A stretch of 64,000 nt of DNA from Paenibacillus marchantiae (GTDB lineage: Bacteria > Bacillota > Bacilli > Paenibacillales > Paenibacillaceae): NCBI RefSeq assembly GCF_028771845.1, contig NZ_CP118270.1, forward strand, positions 5,022,001 through 5,086,000, read 5' to 3'. The position numbers and the translations under genes are program-made. Numbering within the stretch: the first letter of the stretch is position 1; every line of letters starts with the position of its first letter. This document shows, in pieces, positions 25,266 through 33,142 of the stretch. Below the pieces are notes generated by a model. It made no database searches, was not told the DNA's origin, and saw only the letters and a list, made by a program, of their open reading frames with translations.

Positions 25266-26567
25266 TCAGCCCTTCTTGGGTAAATGCACAATAACGTTGA
25301 ATTGATCGCCGTGAATCTCGACCTTAATCTTGCCTCCATGCAACTCAACGATGCTTTTCACAATAGCCAGCCCTAGTCCCGAGCCTTCTGTCTGGCGGGA
25401 TTCGTCTGCTCTTTTGAAACGTTCAAACAATTCTTCCGCATCAAAATCAATCTCATAGGCAGAGGTGTTTTGAATTTTAAACCTTACCAGATCATCCGTC
25501 TCGTCCAGATAAATATAGATGCGGGTTCCTGGAAGCGAATATTTCTGTGCGTTGCTAATTAAATTTTCGAATACACGCCATATTTTATTACCATCCAAAT
25601 TTGCATGGATCGGAAACTTGGCAATCCTCTCCCGAATTTCGAGCGACGCTTGTCCCATATGGGTGTTTGATTCTGCTATCGCTTGTGTCAATAACGTTGC
25701 CACATCGACATACTCCATATCCAGCTCTATTGTACCGCTGGCCATCTTAGAGATATCGAACAGGTCTTCAATTAATAGTTTCAGTCGAAGCGCCTTGCGT
25801 TCCAGCGTTTCAATATAGGCTCGGGTTGTTTCCGAAGGATGATTTTCTTTTTTTAATAAATCGACATAGTTGATAATTGAAGTAAGCGGAGTCTTCAAAT
25901 CATGCGATACGTTGGTAATCAGTTCCGTTTTTAACCGCTCGCTTTTCATTTGATGTTCCAACGCGCTTTGATACCCGGCTTTCATATTGTTAATATAGCC
26001 GGCAAGTTCAGATAGAGAATCGTTTCCGTTATCTTGAATTGAGTTCTGAATATTCCCTTTGGCAATCTCTTTACTTCCATTGATGATGGCCATGAAACGC
26101 CCAAGCTTGGAGAGCATATAAGGAACCAGAAACAGCACAAATAGCAACAAATAAAGAATGAGCCATCCCTGTCCGTAATATGTGACTGCCTCCCAAAAAC
26201 AAATGCCGGCTAAGGCGGTCAGCAGAAACATAAGAATGAGGCCAAACGTTAGTCTCCCGTTTTGCAGACTGGCTCTAAAGCCGGTTCTCCAAATATGAAA
26301 ATAATCTATCAACACACTGCCATCCCAGAAGGAACGTTTATTATGTGGTGCCTTAAAATAACGAAACAGTCTGGCTACCAACAAACCCAAGATAATACTG
26401 GAAAGCAATTCCCAGATGAAACGTGAAGTTGAAAATCTCAGACTCAACCCCAAATATAAATACTCGTTTATAAGTATAAAGATCCCTATAATAACTGCGA
26501 TTATGATGACAAGAAGGTCGATTCCAATCTTTCGATCTTCTTTACTTTTTCTCGATTTTGTATCCAA
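25266..26567 (-). CDS. Sensor histidine kinase (HisKA type)
   Basis: The 433-residue kinase has several hydrophobic segments in its first 165 residues, a HAMP-like linker, the phosphoacceptor VSHDLKTPLTSI near residue 220, the N box ISNAQKY, the DF-type FERFKRAD segment and the G box GSGLGLAIVKSIVELHGG. It resembles VanS-type kinases of Bacillota. The start is a TTG overlapping the 3' end of the response regulator by 26 bases, so the two are co-translated. The signal is unknown; the extracytoplasmic part is minimal, suggesting sensing within the membrane as in cell-wall antibiotic systems. Confidence 0.9.
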   Translation of the reverse strand: MDTKSRKSKEDRKIGIDLLVIIIAVIIGIFILINEYLYLGLSLRFSTSRFIWELLSSIILGLLVARLFRYFKAPHNKRSFWDGSVLIDYFHIWRTGFRASLQNGRLTFGLILMFLLTALAGICFWEAVTYYGQGWLILYLLLFVLFLVPYMLSKLGRFMAIINGSKEIAKGNIQNSIQDNGNDSLSELAGYINNMKAGYQSALEHQMKSERLKTELITNVSHDLKTPLTSIINYVDLLKKENHPSETTRAYIETLERKALRLKLLIEDLFDISKMASGTIELDMEYVDVATLLTQAIAESNTHMGQASLEIRERIAKFPIHANLDGNKIWRVFENLISNAQKYSLPGTRIYIYLDETDDLVRFKIQNTSAYEIDFDAEELFERFKRADESRQTEGSGLGLAIVKSIVELHGGKIKVEIHGDQFNVIVHLPKKG

Positions 26568-27240
26568 TTCCCCATACCACCTTCAAATATTTTGGGTCTT
26601 TAGGATTGATCTCAATTTTCTCACGAATGTTTCTCACGTGTACGGCAACCGTATTCTCTGAAGCAAAGACCGGCTCATTCCACACGCGCTCATAAATCTC
26701 TTCAATCGAGAAAACTCTGCCCTTGTTTTCCATTAACAACTCCAAAATTTTGTATTCCTTCGCCGTCAGTCTAACGTCCTCTCCATCCACTTCAACAGTC
26801 TTGGAGCTTTTGTTCAGCACAAGTCCTTTTACTTGAATGATCTCTTCTCCAATGGAGTGAAAGGAACCTAAATTCGTAAACCGGCGCAGCTGGGATCGGA
26901 CTCTTGCGATCAGTTCCAAGGGATTAAACGGCTTCGTTATATAATCGTCAGCTCCAACATTAAGTCCCAAAATCTTGTCACTATCCTCCGATTTGGCGGA
27001 GAGCATAATGATCGGTATATTTTTATCTTCACGAATCTTAAATGTCGTCTTGATTCCATCAAGCTGCGGCATCATGAGGTCCATGATAATAAGATGAATC
27101 GTTTCTTGTTCAAGGATCTCCAGTGCCTCCACTCCGTTAGAGGCCGTAAATACGTCTACATCATTGCTTTTTAAGTAAATAACGAGAGCTTCTCGAATTT
27201 CCGGTTCATCGTCTACAACAAGAATATTATTGATCTCCAT
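26542..27240 (-). CDS. OmpR/VanR-type response regulator
   Basis: The protein has an N-terminal receiver domain starting NNILVVDDEPEIRE, with phosphoacceptor Asp in LIIMDLMMPQLDG and the Lys of YITKPFNP. A C-terminal winged helix follows (about 135-232) with LTAKEYKILELLM and TVAVHVRNIREKI. AAGGTGAG just before 27240 favours MEINNILV as the start; an in-frame ATG at 27255 behind a GGAG site is the alternative. It is the first gene of the pair with the HisKA kinase. Confidence 0.92.
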   Translation of the reverse strand: MEINNILVVDDEPEIREALVIYLKSNDVDVFTASNGVEALEILEQETIHLIIMDLMMPQLDGIKTTFKIREDKNIPIIMLSAKSEDSDKILGLNVGADDYITKPFNPLELIARVRSQLRRFTNLGSFHSIGEEIIQVKGLVLNKSSKTVEVDGEDVRLTAKEYKILELLMENKGRVFSIEEIYERVWNEPVFASENTVAVHVRNIREKIEINPKDPKYLKVVWGIGYKIEKK

Positions 27241-27255
27241 ATTTCTCACCTTCAT

Positions 27256-27565
27256 CGTGTAATTGCTCCTACAACTCTACAATACTTTCTGCGGAGGCAC
27301 CAGTTATGTAAAGCGAATACATTTTTCCATTTTCTTTTCATCAGACCATCATACACAATCTACATGAAAAATCTCTGGTATAAAAACGAAGGAATTTATG
27401 AAGTTTTAATACATCGTTAGATAGTGATTGAGAACATAATGAATCTCATGGGCAATGTTTATTCAACATGGTTATTCCCTTCGCATACGTTTATGTGTGT
27501 CGAAAAAAAGGATGAAATCGAATAGGTATCTTGATTTTCCCTCTATGCACCCTTACATTTCAATA
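27256..27565. other. Intergenic, no gene seen
   Basis: About 310 AT-rich bases between the two-component genes and the ilvE terminator. Short plus-strand frames exist but none has a ribosome binding site or protein-like composition. The promoter of the response regulator should lie near 27256-27350; no consensus pair stands out. Confidence 0.45.
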
Positions 27566-27591
27566 GAAAAAAGCGGGGCATTAAGCCCCGC
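27566..27591 (-). terminator. Terminator overlapping the ilvE stop codon
   Basis: GCGGGGC pairs with GCCCCGC across a 5-base loop and is followed by six T residues on the minus strand. The last coding triplets form the first arm, and the TAA stop (27581-27583) lies in the loop. Confidence 0.95.
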
Positions 27592-28618
27592 CAATAGTAA
27601 TGTTTGTAATCCAGCCTTCAGGCGCTGGGAGAACTCCCATCTGGATACCAGTAAGAGTTTCTAGTAGTTTCTTTGAAATAGGTCCCATTTCTGACATACC
27701 ACTTGGGAAATATATTTCTTTACCATGGTCATCTATTTTACCCACAGGAGAAATAACAGCTGCAGTTCCACATAAACCACATTCTGCAAAATCTTTTACC
27801 TCTTCGAAAAGAACTTCCCTTTCCTCAACTTCAAGGCCGAGATATTTCTCAGCAACGACCATTAAAGATCGTCTGGTGATGGACGGAAGAATACTTTCTG
27901 ACTTAGGTGTAACAACTTTATTGTCTTTGGTTATAAAGATAAAATTGGCCCCGCCTGTTTCTTCAACCTTGGTTCTGGTTGCAGCATCCAAAAACATATT
28001 TTCATCAAATCCATTTTTTTGGGCTGTTCTTAGCGCATGAAGACTCATGGCATAATTCAATCCTGCTTTGATATGTCCTGTACCATAAGGCGCAGCACGA
28101 TCATAATCACTAACACAGAGGGTAAGGGGCTTGGCTCCTCCTTTAAAATAAGGGCCTACTGGTGTAGTAAATACTCTAAACTGATACTCTTCAGAAGGTT
28201 TAATCCCAATAACAGGACCACTTCCGAATAGAGTAGGTCGTATGTATAGTGTAGCACCAGAGCCATACGGTGGTACATATGATGCATTTGCTTTTACTGT
28301 CTCGACAATAGCATCTATAAACCTATCCTTTGGAAAGGGTTGCATATGAAGTCTTATAGCGGAATCCTCCATGCGCTGTGCATTTAAATCGGGACGAAAA
28401 ATAGCAATTTGTCCGTCTTGGGTGGTATAGGCTTTTAAGCCTTCAAAGCATGTCTGCGCATATTGGAGAACGCCTGCCGATTCGTTGAGCACTACATTGG
28501 TATCCTCTGTTAAAATTCCATCATCCCATTTTCCTTCTATAAAATTTGAAACATATCGTTTTTCTGTCTTTCTGTAATTGAATCCGAGATTACTCCAGTC
28601 CAAGTTTTGCTTTTCCAT
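27581..28618 (-). CDS. ilvE: Branched-chain amino-acid aminotransferase
   Basis: The 345-residue fold-type IV PLP enzyme contains the Schiff-base lysine Lys184 in GHIKAGLNYA, the YAQTCFEGLKAY segment and the TRTKVEETGGANFIF region ending before a conserved AxCGTAAVI element. Length and motifs match the large (about 340-residue) BCAT type. It catalyses the last step of valine, leucine and isoleucine synthesis and the first step of their breakdown. It is a single-gene unit with a terminator embedded at the stop codon. A TTGACA lies 120 bases upstream on the minus strand, but no good -10 follows it. Confidence 0.95.
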   Translation of the reverse strand: MEKQNLDWSNLGFNYRKTEKRYVSNFIEGKWDDGILTEDTNVVLNESAGVLQYAQTCFEGLKAYTTQDGQIAIFRPDLNAQRMEDSAIRLHMQPFPKDRFIDAIVETVKANASYVPPYGSGATLYIRPTLFGSGPVIGIKPSEEYQFRVFTTPVGPYFKGGAKPLTLCVSDYDRAAPYGTGHIKAGLNYAMSLHALRTAQKNGFDENMFLDAATRTKVEETGGANFIFITKDNKVVTPKSESILPSITRRSLMVVAEKYLGLEVEEREVLFEEVKDFAECGLCGTAAVISPVGKIDDHGKEIYFPSGMSEMGPISKKLLETLTGIQMGVLPAPEGWITNITIGGA

Positions 28619-28811
28619 TTTGTCACCATACCTTTATTTTATCATTTCATTTTTGAACCATTTACTGCGATACTGCCTTTTCTAAACCTTTAGGAATTCT
28701 TCCATTTGTAAGTTACACAATTAAATTCTATTGTCAAAATAACACGTTCAAACAATTCAGGTCAATTAATAACAATAAAAAGTTGGAGTTGTTTAAGTCA
28801 TATATGTATCT
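28619..28811. other. Upstream region of ilvE, nothing further seen
   Basis: The region is strongly AT-rich. A minus-strand TTGACA near 28735 is the only promoter-like element noted. No T-box or other amino-acid leader structure was recognised. Confidence 0.4.
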
Positions 28812-28852
28812 ATCCCCGTTCTTTCTTTAATATCTAAAGAAGAACGGGGATC
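28812..28852 (-). terminator. Hairpin behind the quinone-oxidoreductase gene
   Basis: ATCCCCGTTCTTT pairs with AAAGAAGAACGGGGAT with a small bulge. It lies about 50 bases beyond the oxidoreductase stop codon. The following T-run is weak on the minus strand. Confidence 0.6.
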
Positions 28853-28902
28853 TTCATTAATAACATCAACCTTAGTAACGGGACTCAGGTTTCGTAATAC
28901 CT

Positions 28903-29904
28903 TTAGAAGGTCAGAATCACTTTTCCCTGAGAGTGACCCGTCGACACTTTATTCAATGCCTTTTCGATATCATCAAACGTGTAGGTTGAGTCTATAGATG
29001 GCTTAATATCATCTTTTTCTATTAGGCTTGTGATCTCTTGTAATTGAATTCCACTGGCTTGTACAAATAAAAAGCGGTATTCATTCTGATTCTTACGCGC
29101 TAGAGAATCCAATCGAGCACCTGCCAGACCAAACAATCCTTTTTTCCACATCGGAAAATCATTATCAACCGCAAAGCGATAATTAGGGCCAGCTTTCAAG
29201 GATACCAATTTCCCATGTGGTTTTAGAATACCCTGTTCAGCTTTGATATCTTCGGCACCCAAGGTGTCTATCACATAATCGATATCGGACAAGATGTCAG
29301 CATAATGTTCTTCCTTATAATTAATGAATTGATCTGCCCCGATTGATAATGTACGTGATCTGCCTCTTTCACTGCCACTTGTAATAACCGTTAATCCCAT
29401 GGACTTAGCAATGGGGATAGCCATCGCACCGAATCCTCCGGTTCCTCCAGAAATAAACAGCTTTTTATTGGTTTTGGCTTGAAGTACATCATGTAACGCT
29501 TGATACGCAGTTAAGGAAGTAAGCGGCACGGCAGCAGCTTCAATAAAAGATAGATTCTCGGGCATCATGGATAAAGCATCTTCATTCACAGCTGCATATT
29601 CAGCAAAAGCACCAATTTTATTCAGCGGCAACCTTGTGTACACATGGTCCCCTACTTTAAAATTCAAAACATCTTCACCAACAGCTTCAATCACACCAGA
29701 TAGTTCATTCCCTAGAGTTAAAGGCAACTTATAGTTGGCAATCATCCGAACGCTGCCGTTCATATTCATGATATCCAGTGGATTGACACCCGCAGCTTTT
29801 ACTTTGACAAGGACCTCTCGACTATCGATATGAGGGATGTCCATCCGGTTTAATTCTACATGAATGGTTTTGGAATACTTCTGTATTTGAGCTGCTCTCA
29901 TCAT
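28903..29904 (-). CDS. NADP-dependent zinc-free alcohol dehydrogenase / quinone oxidoreductase
   Basis: The 333-residue medium-chain dehydrogenase has a GroES-like N-terminal part (LVKVKAAGVNPLDI, GNELSGVIEAVG) and a Rossmann part with the glycine motif ISGGTGGFGAMA. It lacks the cysteines and histidines that bind catalytic or structural zinc, so it belongs to the zinc-free quinone oxidoreductase group. GAGGAAGAGGAAG precedes two adjacent ATGs; either may start it. A perfect GTACAA/TTGTAC repeat lies 37 bases upstream, and remnants of other redox genes lie beyond. Confidence 0.88.
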   Translation of the reverse strand: MMRAAQIQKYSKTIHVELNRMDIPHIDSREVLVKVKAAGVNPLDIMNMNGSVRMIANYKLPLTLGNELSGVIEAVGEDVLNFKVGDHVYTRLPLNKIGAFAEYAAVNEDALSMMPENLSFIEAAAVPLTSLTAYQALHDVLQAKTNKKLFISGGTGGFGAMAIPIAKSMGLTVITSGSERGRSRTLSIGADQFINYKEEHYADILSDIDYVIDTLGAEDIKAEQGILKPHGKLVSLKAGPNYRFAVDNDFPMWKKGLFGLAGARLDSLARKNQNEYRFLFVQASGIQLQEITSLIEKDDIKPSIDSTYTFDDIEKALNKVSTGHSQGKVILTF

Positions 29905-29940
29905 CTTCCTCTTCCTCTGCTATTAGACTAAAAATATGAC

Positions 29941-29959
29941 GTACAATGTTCAGTTGTAC
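29941..29959 (-). promoter_or_regulatory. Operator-like inverted repeat
   Basis: GTACAA and TTGTAC face each other with a 7-base spacer, 37 bases before the oxidoreductase start. Such palindromes near the start codon of redox genes are often sites of HxlR- or MarR-type repressors. The regulator is not identified. Confidence 0.45.
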
Positions 29960-29992
29960 GCCACGTTTCACGCTTGATGTTAGTGTAGCTCC

Positions 29993-30202
29993 TCTGTTGA
30001 AAGCTAAATCTAATTGAGCTAATTCTTTTACAAGGTAGATATAAAGTTCAGGACCTTATTCACCATCTTGGACTCCACCCAGAGGTGTATCCTCTCTGTC
30101 ATGTGTGCCATTGCGAGTCGATGGGGCAATTCTATCTTACCGATTTTCGTTGTAGTCCATAATTTCACCAATGGTATTCACTGCTGTTTTGATGTATTCC
30201 AC
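29993..30202 (-). pseudogene. Decayed remnants, probably an Old Yellow Enzyme 3' end
   Basis: Two short coherent peptides are visible without starts. One at 29993-30056 reads GPELYIYLVKELAQLDLAF, which closely resembles the late segment of OYE-type alkene reductases, preceded by a stop codon and a degenerate stretch. The other ends with TAA at 30137 and reads EYIKTAVNTIGEIMDYNE, possibly the end of another gene. Neither has an intact frame. The identification rests on a short motif and is tentative. Confidence 0.35.
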
Positions 30203-30219
30203 AGCTATGTGAATTGAAT

Positions 30220-30975
30220 TTATAATTCTGAAATAACTGGATAGATCGGACCTCTCAGATTGAAATTATAGTTCTGATCTACGATCCCTACCACTTCGTT
30301 GTGATCATACAGTTCCACCATAAAGCCCGCCATTTCTTTAGCCGTGTGGTACTTAGGCATGTTTGCTTTGTAGTCAAATTCTTCAGCATCTATGGATCTC
30401 TTCACGAATTCCGTTTCCGTTATCGCGGGTGCCAGGATTTTCGCTTTTAGTTTTGCACCTTTCAGTTCCAGTTCTTTGGCAAGACCTTCTGTGAAGGCAC
30501 TAACATAATATTTCGATGCAGAATAAGCAACACTACCAACAGCAATGGCATATCCGAGTGCGGAAGAGACGTTAATTAACTGAGTACCTTCAACCTCAGC
30601 ATAATCTCGCACATACAGTGTAGAAAGGATGGTCAGGGATTCAATGTTCACTCGTAACATCGTTTCAACTTTATCTAATTTCTGTTCTGCTATAAATGAA
30701 CCTTCACCGAGCCCTGCATTGTTGATCCAGGTCTCAATCTGGTATTCCTTCAGATTGTTATATAGTGTGTAAGCCTGATCTGTAACAGATAGGTCACTTG
30801 TCTGAACAATAACATTTACTTGGGGATCTATACTCTGAATGGTTGATTTAAGCTCCTCCAGTTTATCCAATCTTCTAGCTACCAAAATCAAGTTTTTTCC
30901 ACGTGCTGCAAATGCTAATGCCGTTTCATATCCAATTCCTAAACTTGCTCCAGTAATCACTGTGTATTTCATCAT
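30220..30975 (-). CDS. SDR-family oxidoreductase (DltE-like)
   Basis: The 251-residue short-chain dehydrogenase starts MMKYTVITGASLGIGYE with the cofactor glycine motif. It has NNAGLG, the catalytic Ser in VSSALGY and the Tyr-x-x-x-Lys in YSASKYY. It belongs to the classical group that includes DltE-like enzymes. GGAGAG precedes two consecutive ATGs. A TetR operator (31005-31018) lies between its -35 and -10 elements, so the TetR protein encoded just upstream should repress it. Confidence 0.9.
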   Translation of the reverse strand: MMKYTVITGASLGIGYETALAFAARGKNLILVARRLDKLEELKSTIQSIDPQVNVIVQTSDLSVTDQAYTLYNNLKEYQIETWINNAGLGEGSFIAEQKLDKVETMLRVNIESLTILSTLYVRDYAEVEGTQLINVSSALGYAIAVGSVAYSASKYYVSAFTEGLAKELELKGAKLKAKILAPAITETEFVKRSIDAEEFDYKANMPKYHTAKEMAGFMVELYDHNEVVGIVDQNYNFNLRGPIYPVISEL

Positions 30976-31004
30976 AATCTCTCCTTAGGTTCCTACATTT
31001 TTTT

Positions 31005-31018
31005 AGAATGATCGTTCT
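31005..31018 (-). promoter_or_regulatory. TetR operator within the SDR promoter
   Basis: On the minus strand AGAACGATCATTCT is a palindrome. It lies inside the 17-base spacer of a TTTACA...TCTAAA promoter pair for the SDR gene. An almost identical site occurs at 32795-32808 before the aldo/keto reductase gene, which supports a common repressor. Confidence 0.65.
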
Positions 31019-31024
31019 CTAATG

Positions 31025-31058
31025 TGTAAAAAAACAGTTAGATCTAACTTGCTGTTTA
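31025..31058 (-). terminator. Terminator at the tetR stop codon
   Basis: AAACAG pairs with CTGTTT around an inner TTAGATCTAA palindrome, followed by seven T residues on the minus strand. The first arm starts within the TAA stop of tetR, and the T-run overlaps the -35 region of the next gene. Confidence 0.8.
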
Positions 31059-31628
31059 ATCTAAAGCAGACAGTGTCATATCAATAATATTCATTATTTT
31101 TTGTTGATCTGTTGTTGTCTTAACCAACGTACGCAGTCCTAGCCAAGCGTTCATTAGATAATGAGAAATAACTACCGAGTCAAGATCAGAATTAATCTCA
31201 CCCGTTTGTTGCCCCTCCAGAACAAGGTTAGTCAAACATTCCTCGGTTCGCGCATAACTCTCACCCACGAAGCATGAAACTTCAGTGTCTAATACACCTA
31301 ACTCCACACCTGAATTCACCAAAAAGCACCCCAGAGGTTCTCCTTCGTTTCTTACAGTAAACTCAAACATCTCACGGATTAATTGTCTGATTGGTTGTTG
31401 TTTTTCAATCAGAATCTTCATTCTGCTGGTCTGCTTCGTTTCATATCGTTCCAGAGCTTTCATAAATAAAGCATGTTTATCCCCAAAGGTATCATAGATA
31501 CTTCTTCTATGAATACCCATAAACTCAACCAAGTCTTGCATTGAAGTTTTCTCATATCCTTGTGTCCAGAAGAGATGCATTGCTTTATCTAATACTTCAT
31601 TAACTTCAAACTCTTTGGATCTTGCCAT
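31056..31628 (-). CDS. TetR-family transcriptional regulator
   Basis: The protein begins MARSKEFEVNEV and has an N-terminal helix-turn-helix (about 10-55) with YEKTSMQDLVEFMGIHRRSIY and the usual DTFGDKHALF follow-on, then an all-helical ligand and dimerisation domain. The start at 31628 was chosen over the ATG at 31637 because GAGGTGATGAC is well spaced there. It sits between an SDR gene and an aldo/keto reductase gene that share the same palindrome in their promoters. It probably represses both and responds to a reactive or xenobiotic compound. Confidence 0.9.
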   Translation of the reverse strand: MARSKEFEVNEVLDKAMHLFWTQGYEKTSMQDLVEFMGIHRRSIYDTFGDKHALFMKALERYETKQTSRMKILIEKQQPIRQLIREMFEFTVRNEGEPLGCFLVNSGVELGVLDTEVSCFVGESYARTEECLTNLVLEGQQTGEINSDLDSVVISHYLMNAWLGLRTLVKTTTDQQKIMNIIDMTLSALD

Positions 31629-31722
31629 CGTCATCACCTCAAATAATCATTATACATTAAGTGATTGTTCGGCAAACTGAGATAGTTAAATTGAACATAT
31701 CTCAGTGATAAGACATGTCGAA

Positions 31723-32760
31723 TTAAGCCTGGATTCTTCGTTTGTTTGCTTGTAGCCAATCCGGTGTCCAACCTTTTTCCAGAGCATCCAGGGTCACACC
31801 CGGCGGAACGATGGCGTCGATTGCATCCAGGATATCAGTGCTTAACCGGATATCGCTGCCTTTTAATGTTTCACGCAGTTGCTCAATTGTTCTTGCCCCC
31901 ACTATTGCAGAGGTAATCGACGAATGAGCTTGTGTAAAAGCCATGGCAAGATGAGGCAACGTTAATCCTGCTTCATTTGCAAGGGTTTGGAGCTCGGCAA
32001 CGGCTTCGAACTTGGTACGATTTTCTTCTCGATTCGGGTCGACAACAACCGAAAGTTTCCCTAGTGATCCCGCTGCTCTTGAATCTGGAGCAGCCGCTTC
32101 TCCCGAGCGGTATTTTCCAGTTAATAAGCCACCCGAAAGCGGGCTCCAAACCAGGACACCCATTCCATATTTCGCGGTTGCGGCAAGCAAATCGAATTCG
32201 ATACTCCGATTCAAAATGGAATAAGGGGCTTGCTCAGATACGAAGCGTGCCATATTTTTACGTTCACTAGCCCATTGTGCTTCGGTTACCTGCCATGCTT
32301 GAAAATTGGATGTACCGATATAGCGAATCTTCCCTTCACGAACCAAATCCGTCAACGCGTCAAGACTCTCTTCAATATCGGTATGGAGATCTGGCTGATG
32401 CAGTTGATATATATCGATATGATCCGTTTGAAGCCTTCTCAAGCTTCCCTCGACTGCACGCTTGATCCAATACTTCGAGTTACCAGATTGATTAAGTCCA
32501 CTGCCCATGGGCATTCCGCCTTTTGTGGCTAGAATAACATCCTGTCTGCGGCCCTGTAGGAGCTTACCCAGAATCTCTTCGGATTGACCACTGGAGTAAA
32601 CGTCCGCCGTATCAATGAGGTTAATGCCTCCAGCCAAAGCCTCATCCAACATGACTGCAGCCTCTTTTTCCGTATTATTTCCCCAAAAACCAAATGTGCC
32701 TGTACCTAATACAAAACCGCTTACTTTAAGACCTGTATTTCCTAATACACGATACTCCAT
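31723..32760 (-). CDS. Aldo/keto reductase
   Basis: The 345-residue protein has the family motifs MEYRVLGNTGLKVSGF, the catalytic Asp/Tyr in LIDTADVYSSGQSEE, Lys in VILATKGG and His in DIYQLHQPD, with the later SPLSGGLLTGKY loop. The start at 32760 follows AAGGGA. The more upstream in-frame ATG (32805) lies inside the operator palindrome and lacks a ribosome binding site. A TetR operator at 32795-32808 lies just before it. It probably reduces a carbonyl compound with NADPH and shares regulation with the SDR gene. Confidence 0.92.
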   Translation of the reverse strand: MEYRVLGNTGLKVSGFVLGTGTFGFWGNNTEKEAAVMLDEALAGGINLIDTADVYSSGQSEEILGKLLQGRRQDVILATKGGMPMGSGLNQSGNSKYWIKRAVEGSLRRLQTDHIDIYQLHQPDLHTDIEESLDALTDLVREGKIRYIGTSNFQAWQVTEAQWASERKNMARFVSEQAPYSILNRSIEFDLLAATAKYGMGVLVWSPLSGGLLTGKYRSGEAAAPDSRAAGSLGKLSVVVDPNREENRTKFEAVAELQTLANEAGLTLPHLAMAFTQAHSSITSAIVGARTIEQLRETLKGSDIRLSTDILDAIDAIVPPGVTLDALEKGWTPDWLQANKRRIQA

Positions 32761-32794
32761 GTTCAATTCATCCCTTCTACATATTAATATATTG

Positions 32795-32808
32795 AGAACG
32801 AACATTCT
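32795..32808 (-). promoter_or_regulatory. TetR operator before the aldo/keto reductase gene
   Basis: The palindrome AGAACGAACATTCT differs by one base from the site in the SDR promoter. It lies about 35 bases before the start codon. Confidence 0.65.
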
Positions 32809-33027
32809 AATATAGGCATAAAACTACGTAGTAAGATCTTACACCGAGCCCCATCACTCTCTGCTTTGTAATCGTTTATATCTCCTACGCCAACAATATA
32901 ACATATCTAGAACGATTGGTAAAGAATCGTTTTATAACTGTCTTGTGATCGTTATTAGTGAACTTATAGAATAGTAAAATCCCCTTTCAGCATCCTCGAC
33001 TTCGAACAAGAACATGTGCCGATACAA
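32809..33027. other. Intergenic region with an orphan inverted repeat
   Basis: No gene was seen. AACGATT (32911-32917) and AATCGTT (32925-32931) form a perfect repeat with a 7-base spacer. Its left end continues the AGAACGAT half-site of the TetR operators, so it may be a related but orphan binding site. Confidence 0.4.
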
Positions 33028-33055
33028 CAAAAAAGCCGCTGTAATAGCGACTTTA
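33028..33055 (-). terminator. Rho-independent terminator (repeat-family copy 3)
   Basis: The repeated AAAGTCGCTATTACAGCGGCTTTTTT cassette lies on the minus strand behind the cation antiporter gene ending at 33143. Confidence 0.8.
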
Positions 33056-33142
33056 ATGGTGTTGTTCCACAATATTTTGTCACAGATGTTACTTGTTTTT
33101 CAACGGGTTAACATGTTGTTCCATATGCTCTTCTCATAAATT

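Noticed and set aside
28619..28902. T-box or leucine leader upstream of ilvE
   Set aside because: No T-box motif, specifier loop or leader peptide could be seen.
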